Shown here piece after piece: positions 21,323 to 31,346 of a stretch of DNA of 64,000 bases. Made by a program: the position numbers and the translations under genes. The stretch covers positions 930,001 to 994,000 of the forward strand of contig JAGKQI010000081.1 in NCBI GenBank assembly GCA_018806915.1, read 5' to 3'. Each line of letters opens with the position of its first letter. The first letter of the stretch is position 1. The notes beneath the pieces were generated by a model. The model did not search any database. It was not told the origin of the DNA and saw only the letters and a program-made list of their open reading frames with translations. The DNA comes from Phytophthora colocasiae. Lineage: Eukaryota > Oomycota > Peronosporomycetes > Peronosporales > Peronosporaceae.

Positions 21323-22534
21323 TTACTCCATGAGCAGCACGACCTTGCGCTTCGTTGTGCGGTTCACAGCGGCCAGCAGGGCGTCGTCGAAGTCCTCGAA
21401 CTTATATGTCTGAATCCACGTGCGCAGCTTGCCGGCCTCCACCAGACCCGCGAGCTCGGACAGCATGGAGGCGCGCTCCTCGACCGTCGAGTCCTTGACC
21501 CACTGGCTGAGCCAGAAGCCCTTGAGCGTGATGTCGTGGAAGATGAGCGAGCCCGTGCCCACAGCGACGGCCTCCTTGCCCATGCCGCCGTACGTGACAT
21601 GCACACCCTTCTTGGCCAGCACCTTGGCCATGTCAAGGCTGGTCTTGCCGCCAACACAGTTGAGCGCGAGCTTAGGAGCCGGCAGGTCCGAGATGAGCTC
21701 CTTGAACTTGGCCGATCCGGAGTAGTCGGCGGTGCACACGATAGTGGCGCCCAGCTTCTTGAGGTGGTCCACAGTCACGTCGTAGTCGCCGTCGTCGCGG
21801 ATGATATTGATGGTCTTGATGCCACGCAGAGCAGCCAGCTGGATGACAGCCTGGCCCACGGCGCTGTTGGCGCCGTTCTGGATCACCACGTCGCCCTTGT
21901 TGAGCGTGGTGAAGTCCGCCAGCATGCGGTAGGCCGTAGCTGGGTTCACAGCCAACGTGGCGGCGTCCTCGACCTTGATCTTGTCCGAGATCTTCATCAC
22001 ATCGGCACTAGCGGCCACAGCCTTGCTACGCCAGGTGCCTGCACCACCAGAACGTCAAGTATCATGAGTATTTTTCTAGAAAAATAGTAAAATAATAAAC
22101 AAAAAACAATAACATACCGAAGGCAGCACCCGTCGGGATAACACGGTCGTTGACCTTAACATTGGTGACACCAGCGCCCACAGCCGTGACGACAGCGACA
22201 CCTTCATTTCCAGCCACAGCGGGGAACTTGGGCTTGATGGCGTAAGCGCCCTGGATCTGGGACAGGTCGGCCACGTTAATGGGCGCAGCAAGGAACTTGA
22301 GTGCCACTTGGCCTTGAGCAGGAGCCGCTTCCTTGTCGTCAGCCTCCGTCCTGCAGTGAATTAATTGTCAATACACAACAAAATGATGAATAAAAAATGC
22401 GTTTGAGCAGGAATTAAAGAGCCACAAGCCACATACTTGAGGACAGTGAGCGGGTGGCCGAACTCCGAGTAGCGGATGGTGCTCATAGAGCGCTTGGCCT
22501 GCGCGGCGAAGCCCTTAGCGGCGGTGGAGATCAT
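21323..22534 (-). CDS. MECR: Mitochondrial trans-2-enoyl-CoA/ACP reductase (MECR family)
   Basis: 348 aa from three exons: 22534-22437, 22350-22118 and 22038-21323; introns of 86 and 79 nt, both GTATGT...CAG and in phase. A medium-chain dehydrogenase/reductase without zinc ligands, which reduces the enoyl bond in mitochondrial type II fatty-acid synthesis (lipoic acid supply). Visible features: an Ala/Lys/Arg-rich presequence (MISTAAKGFAAQAKRS), LKFLAAPINVADLSQIQG near the start of the GroES-like domain, NPATAYRML, the Rossmann-type QNGANSAVGQAVIQLAA, and ALNCVGG. These closely follow the MECR/Etr1 family. The start codon is 82 bp from a near-perfect 54-bp inverted repeat. The TPR-CNB gene upstream lies on the same strand. 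Confidence 0.9.
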
Positions 22535-22615
22535 GCTGGAGGCTGTACTGGGTCTGGAGTCCGGGGGTGCGGCTGTGAGAGCCGCTCGTTTTGCTGGGTG
22601 GGCCACACAAGGAAT

Positions 22616-22669
22616 ACAGTGAGCGACATATATTAATGTGGAACCACATAAATATATGTCGCTCACTGT
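22616..22669. repeat. 54-bp near-perfect inverted repeat upstream of MECR
   Basis: Arms 22616-22641 and 22644-22669 (26 nt each) match at 25 of 26 positions, with a 2-nt centre (AA). Each arm starts ACAGTGAGCGACATATATT or its complement. It could be a small foldback element, a dimeric regulator site or an RNA hairpin if transcribed as part of the MECR leader. Confidence 0.8.
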
Positions 22670-23101
22670 GCAGAAAATTGTCGCAGTCATGTAGTACCGT
22701 TAGCGACACTAATCATTGTATGGACGAGTTTAAAGTTGCCACTTGGATGGGGAGTTTGCTCGTTGAGGGTGGCTAATTCTGGCCAGCCATTCCTTTGCAT
22801 TGAGTTTTGCAAGTCATTTCAGTTTCTGCCAAGTGGGAAGCAAGTGTGCTTCGTTTATCAACCGCGATTCCCAATGATTAATTTAAAGTTTGAGATCCGT
22901 CAATTAGGTCTGGGGGGTCATCAATATTTCTTCGGAACGTTGGTGCTCGGACCGATACTGTGGACGATTTTCTTGTTGACGGGAACCGAATCTGTGCATT
23001 TTTTACAGTAGGAAAAAACTTTCTCAATGATCAACTGATATTTAATCTTTGAGACCTGAATCTACCATGTTGTCAACATGCTTTACTGAGAGAAAGTCAC
23101 A
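22670..23101. other. Intergenic between MECR and the TPR-CNB gene
   Basis: About 430 bp with no supported gene. The open frame 22736-23011 (+) has no recognisable domain. Contains the MECR promoter side and the TPR-CNB 3' end. Confidence 0.35.
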
Positions 23102-25325
23102 TTATATATTTCCCTTGTAGATCATACTTCTTCGAGTGTTCTCGATCTTCTTCCTAGTAATTGGTGAAGTTAAAGGTCGAGGACCCACAGGAGACGCTAC
23201 TGGCTTCTCTGTAGGTATTTCTACTGGCTTTGGCAATGGTTTCTTGGTCTTACTCGGACTTTTCTTCTTCGGTGACTTTGTCCCTTGAGATTGAGAAGCG
23301 AAATGCTCTTCTAGTACATTCCTCTTCTCACGGGTCCAATGCGTACGATCACAACACAATTGAGCGAGTTTCTGCTGCGGTGGGTTGTGAAACAGTAGAG
23401 ACTCCTGCAGGGCATTCATCGTGCCGCTCATGTACTGTACTCGCAGTCGACTCAGTTCTTCCTCTTCAAATACAAGAAGTTCCACGAGAGTTTGAGTCCG
23501 AACAGTGACAGGTGAGTGTTGGCCTGGTTGCAAGACGCTCAATTCACCAAAGAGCTGGCCACTGGCCAACACAGCCACAGTTACTTCTTGTGAATGTTGA
23601 GATCGAGAAGCGGCTAAAGCTTGTGCGTTGGTTACCAGTCGAGGGTTCGTAAGCATCCAGCCATTGTCCAGCACCCAAGAACCATCACTCGACCTCGACG
23701 TAAGAGGGTCATCCGTCTTTCCGAGTTTCGACGATCTTGGAGCTGAAGAATGGGGAATTGTGATCGTCTTCATCACGTGACAGACTCCTTTCTTAATGAC
23801 ATAGAGCTGCTTCACCACCTCTCCAGCTCTCAGTGCGTCGTTACCTGGATCCACTAGTTTTGCACCGGATACAGCAGCCAGAGCTGCGAGCATTTCGTCC
23901 GACCAAGTCCCGAAGGCGTGGCAACGGCGCAGGAATTGAAGTCGCTCTTCCAGTACGCGTTCTTCATGTTCTCGTAAGATATTGAGATAAATGTCCAGGT
24001 CCAGCATCATGCAGCTCACTTCACCCATAGAGGAGAACGTTGCTGTCTCCCTCGGGTGTAACGTGCTCTGGATTGTCCGTACTGCAGACCCTAAAGACCT
24101 AAAGCTGTTAAGTTGAAACCCGTTCTGCGATCGGATCGAGGCCAGAAGAGGAGAACCTGTGGTGGATCCAACGCGAGGACGTAACATCAGTTGTCTTTGA
24201 GCTCGATGTCGAAGCATAACAGGGCGCCCGTCATCGTTGGTAGCGCTGGAAGGCTCAAGACCGATTGTATCACCTTGGTAGATCGTACTGAGCTCACGTG
24301 ACGTCGATCCCTGGAACGTGACGGTCTTCACTAGAGATGCGACAGCGTCCAACACGACGTGGAAACTCAACGATGGCTTCCCCTGTTCAACAACAACCTG
24401 GTCGCTTTCAAAGCGGTAATACGTGGCGTTCCGCATACAACGCTCGATCATGTTAGCTCGCATGCCTCGGAAGAAACCCCAGCAACGAGCAAGTCGTGCT
24501 GCTTCGGCTACATCTGCACCGCTACGTGCTCCACCTGGGTCTTTTTTCAAGAAACGTTCAAGCCAAGCCTTCGTATTACTCTCTTGGGCTTCGAATGCCA
24601 ATGCAGCGGAGGAATTGGCGGGGAGACTGGGGTTTTGTTGATTGTAGACTGCTTCTAGCAGAGATTGACTTGGATCAGTGGGGTGATGCCGTAAAGTGTC
24701 GAGCCAAGTGTAGTCGTGAATGGCTTCCTCGAATTTCCCCATTTCCTTGAGAACTCGCGCCCGACTTTCAATGAAAAGAGTATTCTTGGAATCCAGCTTT
24801 AACGCTTTGGTTAAATCTCGCACAGCTTCAGCGTGTTTCCCTAGTTTGTATAAGGCACATCCTCGGTTATACAGTGCAGGAGCAGCACGGTCGGGATCGC
24901 TGCGGGAACTCGCTAAAAAGTCCTCGGCAGCTTGGGTGTACTGTTGCAGGCGGTAAAACGCATATCCTCGTTTGTATTCTGTCGAAACGGAAGGTTGAGC
25001 ACTGGAACTGGAACCTCCAATACTGTAGTTCAAGCCAAGTGAGGCTACAGATACTTTTTTCTTTAAAATTTGTGAGGATTTGGCGATGATTTCTTGGAAC
25101 ACGTCAGGAGAACGGTGCGTCACATTTCGTGCAGATAAAGCGGCATCCTGACAGAAAAGGAAAGTTAAAAAACGAGTACTTTGTGAGAGCTAATTCCACA
25201 CGTACAGTCGATATTTTGCCTTCAATTGGAGTTAAACATTGCAAAGGAATGGATGCGAGTGGATTCAGCCGTCCGCGAGAGGTCTTTCCCCCATCGACAT
25301 TCGAACTACCAGCTTTCTGAGGCAT
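23102..25325 (-). CDS. TPR protein with two cyclic-nucleotide-binding-like domains
   Basis: 721 aa from two exons: 25325-25206 and 25147-23102; a 58-nt intron (GTACGT...TGTCAG) joins KIST to DAALSARNV in phase. Residues about 85-200 hold TPR helices (AFYRLQQYTQAAEDF, ALYNRGCALYKLGKHAEAV, RVLKEMGKFEEAIHDY). Then come two domains with the cNMP-binding fold: one around YRFESDQVVVEQGKPSLSFH, and a clearer one around GEVVKQLYVIKKG and LASGQLFGELSVL, where FGE is the phosphate-cassette position. The usual Arg after it is not evident, so true cyclic-nucleotide binding is uncertain. The tail is Lys/Pro/Ser-rich. No kinase or channel segment is present. Likely an adaptor or cAMP/cGMP effector; function inferred. 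Confidence 0.85.
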
Positions 25326-25477
25326 TTAACGCATGAACAAAAAGAAGAACATCTCGATTTAAAACTATATTTAAGCACGTGAGGTATTTTTTTTTAAGAA
25401 CCGTAATAAAAAGATTGCTCATTGTAATAAAAAAATGGTTGTAACTTTCTTCTGACATCAATGAGAAACAAGACAAT

Positions 25478-27910
25478 CTAAGTGGCACCACCAATCTCTT
25501 TGAGTCGATCGGCATACCTCAACGTATTGAGAGTGTGGTTGGAACTCTCGGAGCAAGGCGAAATTGTGGCAATCATGATCGTCTTGGAGTTTTGCGACAG
25601 AAAACTATCACGAAGCAACTGGGTCAATTTGCTTTGTCGGAACGGAATGTGTGTTGCTCCACGGTCCAGAGCTCGGATGCATTCTTTCAATGCCAACAAG
25701 CTCTTGTTGATCTCCGCTCCTTCCATTCGTGTGCTCTTCTTGTCGCTTTGGGTATCGCTTGCACGTTCACTACCAGCGAGATCCACCATAAAGAGCCTAG
25801 CTAAAGCCGAATTGTTGTTGCCATTAGCGTATAACGTCACTCTTAATAAAGCATGCGAACGAGACGATTCATCGTGGACTGCATTAGCACTTGTGGCTCG
25901 TGCTTGTTCCCCAAGTTGGACCAGTTCCAGCAATTCGTCTGCACTGGTAGCTGAAAGCTCTTTCAGTCCTGGTAATTGTACAGCTCCATCGCCATCCTCC
26001 ATAAGTTGCACCCGTGATCGTCCGTTTAGTAAATCGTTGACATTATTCATGTAAATCTCGTAAAAACTCACTCCAACATTAACACGAGCTTGTAACTCGT
26101 CCAATTGCTGGAACAAATCCACTGCAGCTTGACGATAAATGGATTTCATAGTGTACGTTTTTCCAGAACCTGTTTGGCCGTAAGCAAATACCGTAAGACT
26201 AGTAGTTTTCTTGGTAGCAGTTGCTTCTGAGACGAGATAAGGTATCATAGGCCCTACAGTGGTGTTGTAGACCTTACTATTCTCTTGCAGTTCGTCAAAT
26301 ACCCCATCGAAACGAAATTGGTGGTTTTCCAAAGTTTCAGAGCAATCCACGCGTAATTTTGGCTCGTGGCAAACAAGTTCACGCCGTAAAAGTGCCATAG
26401 AATTACTGTCGTTCTTTGAGATCTCCTCTTGAGCGAAAAGACAGGAAATGATATCGTAGCCCTTGGCTTTGAGCTCCTTTCTGGCAAGAGGACGTTTCCG
26501 AATGAACACGGAGAGTCGAGGAGTTTCTGAGCCATCTACCAGTGTTGTAGGCGTGGGTGGGGGTTGGATGGAAGCAGTTAATGACAATTGAGGTAATTGT
26601 TGGAGTTGGTTTGACTGTTGAAATGGTGGTAAGGCGTCTCGGTACTGCTGGATCAACCGGCGGAACTTGTAACCTGCATCATCACCATGTTCCTTTAACT
26701 CTTTCTCAACACGTCGCTTTTCTACTGCTTGTTGGGCACGACGAGCTTCACGTTTGCGTTTGATTTCGTTTAGTGCATCCATCGTGGATTTCTTGGGTTG
26801 TTTCGGCAGATTCGGAGTTGGTTTCGATGCCTTAGGTTGTCGACGAAATGGAGGGAAACTCTCATGTTCTTGGTTATCCTCGGAATCGGTAGGAGGTAGA
26901 CTGTCACGAGATACGTCACGAAATATTCTTGCTCGTGATGAAATCTGAGGAGGTGGGGGACTTGGAGCGGATATAGGAGTCACCGGACGTAAAGCTCGTC
27001 TTTTATCAGCGGAGGAGAGGCGTAAGGGGTTCAAAGGAACATTTTCTGGAGCTTTCGGTTGAGGAGACGTTGATACAGGAATGAAAGGCCTACGTGGCGT
27101 CAAAACTCGCGGCAGTTCATGATTTTTAGCTTGAGGTTGGCCTTCGCTTTGATCCGGAGGCGAGGGTACTCTGGGTGGAGGTCGAACAGATTTCATCCGC
27201 GACCGCTTTTTAGCAAATGGATCTATGATCGCACGCTCTTTCCACTTGTTAGATGGGGACCAACCTTCACTACCGTTGCAATCTTCGTCTGGAAAATTGG
27301 AGTTTTTCTTCCAGGATCGGAAGAATTGGCCGCGGATTGGTGATCGTTTCAGTGAGAGTTTGTCTTCTTGTTGATTTGTTTCGCTTCCACTTCCACTGCT
27401 AGTTGGACCATCATCGTCTTCCTTCGTTTCGATATCAATGACGTCTCGTAAACCTAGTTTTTTCTTTTCATTTTGGCTTGGATTGGGGTCGCAAGGCTCA
27501 CTCTGTTCCGACTCCAGTTGGTTTTCAGTCGGCTGATGCAACTTTCCATCTTGAATCCCATCACTTTCATGGCATTGCTGGTTCTCGTCGGTATCAAGAA
27601 TTTTCGAGGGAAGTTGCTTCATCGCCATGAAATACGAACGAGGTTTTCTCCATCCTGCAGAAGAGTGGTCATTGTTCTCTTCACGACTGTGGCATCGGTT
27701 TGAAAGTACTTGGTCTGGCTGTGAATCTACAGCCCACGGAGGAAGCGATGGCAATGGAGGGGCAACTCGTTTATCCGGTAGTTGCCAATTTATCCCATTG
27801 CGTCGACTGTCATTGTCACTGCCTGACCTTCTCATCGTGTGGCTAAAATCCCCGAACTGCTGGTGCAACTGACGAAGCGAACTTCGGCTTTCCATGACCG
27901 CGTTCAACAA
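25478..27910 (-). CDS. Kinesin-13 family protein with C-terminal motor
   Basis: 810 aa, single exon. A long, disordered, Ser/Pro/Lys-rich N-terminal half is followed by a short coiled stretch (KRKREARRAQQAVEKRRVEK) and a complete kinesin motor at about residues 470-808: RLSVFIRKRPL, P-loop AYGQTGSGKTYTM, DESSRSHALLRV (switch I), VDLAGSERASD (switch II), NKSLLALKECIRAL and the terminal LNTLRYADRLKEI. The HEPKLRVD stretch matches the kinesin-13 loop L2, where the family's KVD finger reads RVD here. Kinesin-13s depolymerise microtubule ends in spindles and flagella rather than walk. The protein stops right after the motor, while most kinesin-13s add a C-terminal coiled coil. Head-to-head with the DOT1-like gene (181 bp between starts). 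Confidence 0.9.
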   Translation of the reverse strand: MLNAVMESRSSLRQLHQQFGDFSHTMRRSGSDNDSRRNGINWQLPDKRVAPPLPSLPPWAVDSQPDQVLSNRCHSREENNDHSSAGWRKPRSYFMAMKQLPSKILDTDENQQCHESDGIQDGKLHQPTENQLESEQSEPCDPNPSQNEKKKLGLRDVIDIETKEDDDGPTSSGSGSETNQQEDKLSLKRSPIRGQFFRSWKKNSNFPDEDCNGSEGWSPSNKWKERAIIDPFAKKRSRMKSVRPPPRVPSPPDQSEGQPQAKNHELPRVLTPRRPFIPVSTSPQPKAPENVPLNPLRLSSADKRRALRPVTPISAPSPPPPQISSRARIFRDVSRDSLPPTDSEDNQEHESFPPFRRQPKASKPTPNLPKQPKKSTMDALNEIKRKREARRAQQAVEKRRVEKELKEHGDDAGYKFRRLIQQYRDALPPFQQSNQLQQLPQLSLTASIQPPPTPTTLVDGSETPRLSVFIRKRPLARKELKAKGYDIISCLFAQEEISKNDSNSMALLRRELVCHEPKLRVDCSETLENHQFRFDGVFDELQENSKVYNTTVGPMIPYLVSEATATKKTTSLTVFAYGQTGSGKTYTMKSIYRQAAVDLFQQLDELQARVNVGVSFYEIYMNNVNDLLNGRSRVQLMEDGDGAVQLPGLKELSATSADELLELVQLGEQARATSANAVHDESSRSHALLRVTLYANGNNNSALARLFMVDLAGSERASDTQSDKKSTRMEGAEINKSLLALKECIRALDRGATHIPFRQSKLTQLLRDSFLSQNSKTIMIATISPCSESSNHTLNTLRYADRLKEIGGAT

Positions 27911-28091
27911 AGCTTCGAGAAGAACTTGGTAGGGCTTTCAAACGTCCGAAACCTCAGTACTTATGAACTGAAACCCACCCATGCGAAAATACAGCGCCAC
28001 CAACGGTCAGAGTTCACTGTCAATAGCATGGAAAACCTTTTGCAAAGGGCATAGCAGATCTGCTGACTGCAAAAAGATTCCAAGCGTCGAC

Positions 28092-28904
28092 ATGGATATT
28101 GCAGAGGATAAGCTCGTCTTGCGAAAGCATAATATACATCAAAGTTCACCGGAGGATCGGGTGGAAGAGCGGGAGGATAGCGACTTGGAAGACGAAGAGG
28201 ATTCCTCTGTGAGTTCGAATCAAGTGGTTGTGTCCGCCTTGCCAGAGGATACAATGAGTACATTGACTCAGATCTTTGAGACGCTGTATCTGGAACATCC
28301 GCTTCAAGTTGCTAAGAAAACTTCACGTGAGGAACGTCGAGAACGAGAATTCATCTCCATGAGTCTCGTGTATGGTGAAATCGCTTTTGTGCCGTTCAAA
28401 GTCGTGTTGGACGTGTTGAAGAGGTGGCACCACGTGCTGCAAAAACCTGGTGGCACGTTCTTAGATATCGGCTCGGGAAGTGGCAAAGCAGTTTTTGCTG
28501 CTGCTCTTTTGCATGATTTCGATGCTTGTCACGGCATTGAAGTTCTCCAAGGTCTTCACGGTATTTCTCAACAAGTTTTACAGAGATGGGAGAAGGTGAT
28601 CAAGCCCAACTTTGTTCTGTCCATGCAGAAGAAGCGAATGCGGATCTCGTTCACACAAGGAGACGCGTTGGTTGTCGACTGGCCGGCAAATGTTGACTTG
28701 GTTTTCCTCAATTCAACGTGTTTTGGAGAACGACTAATGTTTGCATTGGCGAGGAAACTCGCTCAATGGTGCAAGTCCGGAGCAATTGTCATCACGGCAA
28801 CTCACAAATTGCCAGACACGCAAAACTTTGCCGAGTTAAGACAACTCACTGTCACACAAGAAGCGTGGGGAGATGCGACGTGGTATCTCTATCGAAGGAA
28901 ATGA
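28092..28904 (+). CDS. DOT1-like class I methyltransferase
   Basis: 270 aa from the Met at 28092 (MDIAEDKLVLRKHN). The frame is open back to 27981. After an acidic linker (about residues 30-45) the catalytic fold shows VYGEIAFVPF, the VYGE element of DOT1 enzymes, then the SAM-binding motif I FLDIGSGSGKAVF, GIEV (motif II position) and VFLNSTCFGERL, equivalent to the DOT1 VNNFAFG segment. DOT1 enzymes methylate histone H3 lysine 79. This protein is far shorter than animal DOT1L and lacks its C-terminal extensions, so it represents the bare domain. Histone specificity is inferred; another protein substrate is possible. It likely shares a promoter with the divergent kinesin gene. Confidence 0.8.
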   Translation: MDIAEDKLVLRKHNIHQSSPEDRVEEREDSDLEDEEDSSVSSNQVVVSALPEDTMSTLTQIFETLYLEHPLQVAKKTSREERREREFISMSLVYGEIAFVPFKVVLDVLKRWHHVLQKPGGTFLDIGSGSGKAVFAAALLHDFDACHGIEVLQGLHGISQQVLQRWEKVIKPNFVLSMQKKRMRISFTQGDALVVDWPANVDLVFLNSTCFGERLMFALARKLAQWCKSGAIVITATHKLPDTQNFAELRQLTVTQEAWGDATWYLYRRK

Positions 28905-29065
28905 AGTTAGTTCACAAAGACACAACTGGCAAAATGTTTCTACATATTGCTAACGGGGTCTAATAAACGGCTTATGAACAAGCTGCTGCCTCCCCGTGTG
29001 TCCCGAAATACGAGGCTCATACTGTGCTGCAGTGATAAACATGCTAGCTGGTTGACTTAGCAACT

Positions 29066-30364
29066 TTAATCATTGGTTTGTACACGTCCACAGGTCGGGC
29101 ACTTCAACGACTCGTTCAGTTTCGGTACGATGCATTCGTCGTGGAATTGATGACCACAGCTCAACGTCGTCAAGTAGTACGTGGCAGCTCGTCGTCGACT
29201 GGCGCTGCTACTTCGTCTGGATCCCCCGAAACTATTGGCACTTCCACTGCCTCCACTGATAGTTCCCAACCAAGGTGGGCTGAAGACACTGCTGTTCTGA
29301 GCTCCAGTACTGTTGCTTCTTGATATCGGTGGAGCTCCATTCGAGTCCGTACTGTTCACCGACCTGTTGCTGTCATTATCTGAGAGTGATAAACTCGAGA
29401 GTGTAAGAGCAGAGGACGAATTGGAACTTCCGTACGCAACGCCGCACAACTGGGAGCCACAAATGCCACAGTTTCCGCAGTTTAAATCGTTCACCACGTC
29501 GTCGTCCGTCATGGAATCCCTGACGGAATTAGTAAGTGACGATTGTCTGTTAAATTGATGCTGCGTCTCGGATTCCCTCTCCAGTAGGTGAAATTTCAGC
29601 GGCGTTGCTGGTGCTTCCCACTTGGAGCTGTATCCTCCACTCCTTCTGAGCAGCGACATCCTTTCTTCAGGTTCCAACACACTCGACTTGACTGGGTTTT
29701 CCAGTCCGTATTGCTGCAACGCATCTCCATAGATAAATTCGACCAATTCATCCGCAAAAACCGTCATAACCACAGAGCAACAGAAGTTTTTACGGTCCGT
29801 TAAGAACCCGTAAAGAGCTGCAAAGAACCTCTCCAAAGTTTGTTTACGTTGCTCCACCACTCGACTGCTAGAGAACGTAAACACGAGTTTCTTAGGGAAA
29901 TAACTCTTTAAAAACCCATACAACCACGGACAGTCAGCATCACAAAAGTGACCGTGCTGGAGCTTCTTAAGCAGTCGTTGTTGCAGCTTCCGGTACTCGT
30001 CAAAGGACCGCGCGTGCCTCCATGCAGCGCTGAGCTCCAAATGACGCACCGTCATCACATATCGGACGTCCGCGTGCTTCTTCGTGACTGAAAGTTCCAG
30101 AGCCACTTGTTCCAGGTATTTGATGGCTGGTGGCACTTGTGTATCGTCCAGATCATTGCCATTGGCATCGAAACCGCCACTTTTCCGCCCTGATACACTG
30201 TGACGACTGGAAATATTGCTGGCCATTAAACTGCGGCCACTACCACTTGGACCACTTGTAACTCCTTGCATTGCTCCTTCAGTTAGAGAACGTTTACGCG
30301 CACTATTAGCTCGTCGCCGTTGACGGTGGGCCAATGCCATCGACCGTTCCGGCGAGTACATCAT
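29066..30364 (-). CDS. PX domain protein with C-terminal split RING-H2 finger
   Basis: 432 aa, single exon. A basic, Ser-rich N-terminus (residues 1-75) leads to a PX domain at about 85-225 (DVRYVMTVRHLELSAAWRHA, RSFDEYRKLQQRLLKKL, KQTLERFFAALYGFL), which normally binds phosphoinositides on endosomes. The C-terminus carries zinc ligands in RING order: CGNCGICGSQLC (296-307), then CGHQFHDEC (403-411) and CPTC (422-425). About 95 Ser/Gly/Asn-rich residues lie between the first cysteine pair and the rest, an unusually long insertion for a RING. If the finger folds it would be an E3 ubiquitin ligase at membranes. Convergent with the DOT1-like gene (161 bp). Confidence 0.85.
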   Translation of the reverse strand: MMYSPERSMALAHRQRRRANSARKRSLTEGAMQGVTSGPSGSGRSLMASNISSRHSVSGRKSGGFDANGNDLDDTQVPPAIKYLEQVALELSVTKKHADVRYVMTVRHLELSAAWRHARSFDEYRKLQQRLLKKLQHGHFCDADCPWLYGFLKSYFPKKLVFTFSSSRVVEQRKQTLERFFAALYGFLTDRKNFCCSVVMTVFADELVEFIYGDALQQYGLENPVKSSVLEPEERMSLLRRSGGYSSKWEAPATPLKFHLLERESETQHQFNRQSSLTNSVRDSMTDDDVVNDLNCGNCGICGSQLCGVAYGSSNSSSALTLSSLSLSDNDSNRSVNSTDSNGAPPISRSNSTGAQNSSVFSPPWLGTISGGSGSANSFGGSRRSSSASRRRAATYYLTTLSCGHQFHDECIVPKLNESLKCPTCGRVQTND

Positions 30365-31346
30365 ACTTGATGACCAGTCTGACGCGTCGCGTAATCTGCT
30401 CGACGGACGCCAATGCGATTTATTAGGCTTGTGTGTTTAAATTCGTTCCGCTTTCGCCTTGGCCGCCGATGGAAAAACTGAACTGTTCCTGCTGGAGGGA
30501 TTTCGTGTGGGAAAAGAAGGGAAGCCGGACACTTGATCGATGGTGTGTTTGCAGTTGCCCCATGGATGGGTCTATGTGGCCCCGCAATCAGATCGGTATG
30601 GATGGGGGATGTAGTTTTAGAGACTTGAATTGGAGCATTAGTTAGGGAAATGCAATTGGTACGATTTCCAGGATATGCGAGTATTTGATATTAAGAGTGC
30701 ATGAGATTTAGGAGCTCGGTGGATATGGGAAAAAAAGCGATTTCGACTAAAACCAGATGGACTTGTTGTCTGATCGCACGGAAATCAGAGAGGTTTATAA
30801 TAGATTGAAGGTAGCACCATTGAGGCAGGAAGACACCTGCACAACCTGCACAAGATTTACATAACGATGGAAACAGGACTTCCATCATGGAAGAGATTTC
30901 AACACCTCTGACTTCAACACGTCGTCCGAAGGAGTCAGAACGCAAAAAGTGTATGTCGCTAAGGCAAAACTGCGACGGACTGTAACGACAAGTAATGCTC
31001 GACGTCCACAACAAACTCCTATTTATTTTGTCGATTCAGCCAGACATGTAGTTTACGATCGCTAATATTGGTACGGTAGTCTACTACATGTAGTACGAAT
31101 GTGACAAAGTTCATGCCGTTGCTCGCAGTGCTAAATACTTGAAGTTCCAAACACTAGTATTAATGTTAATGAAGCTGTTGGATACACATGCCTACATTTA
31201 CGTAGGTGAGTTTACATTTACCGTGAAACATGCACCAATGCAATCCAGCGGGTGCCATCTCATTCCATACGGATTATTCCCATCCAGTGATACATGTACA
31301 AACCATATTGGCCCGTTCATTCCTGAATCTACGCTCAAACCCTCAG
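30365..31346. other. Intergenic between PX-RING gene and effector cluster
   Basis: About 980 bp without a supported gene. Only short frames with no domain. It marks the change from conserved genes to the effector cluster. Confidence 0.4.
31315..31330 (+). promoter_or_regulatory. Oomycete initiator-like element
   Basis: GTTCATTCCTGAATCT matches 13 of 16 positions of the published oomycete core promoter consensus (GCTCATTYYNCAWTTT, recalled from the literature). It ends 16 nt before the effector start codon at 31347, a common distance for oomycete transcription starts. Confidence 0.55.

Noticed and set aside
22736..23011. 91-aa plus-strand frame with a hydrophobic stretch
   Set aside because: No family features and no nearby promoter or splice evidence.
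30433..30645. 70-aa frame upstream of PX-RING
   Set aside because: Too short and no similarity; likely leader sequence.
31230..31346. Upstream Met of the first LWY effector
   Set aside because: Using it removes the signal peptide; the Met at 31347 gives a standard secreted effector.
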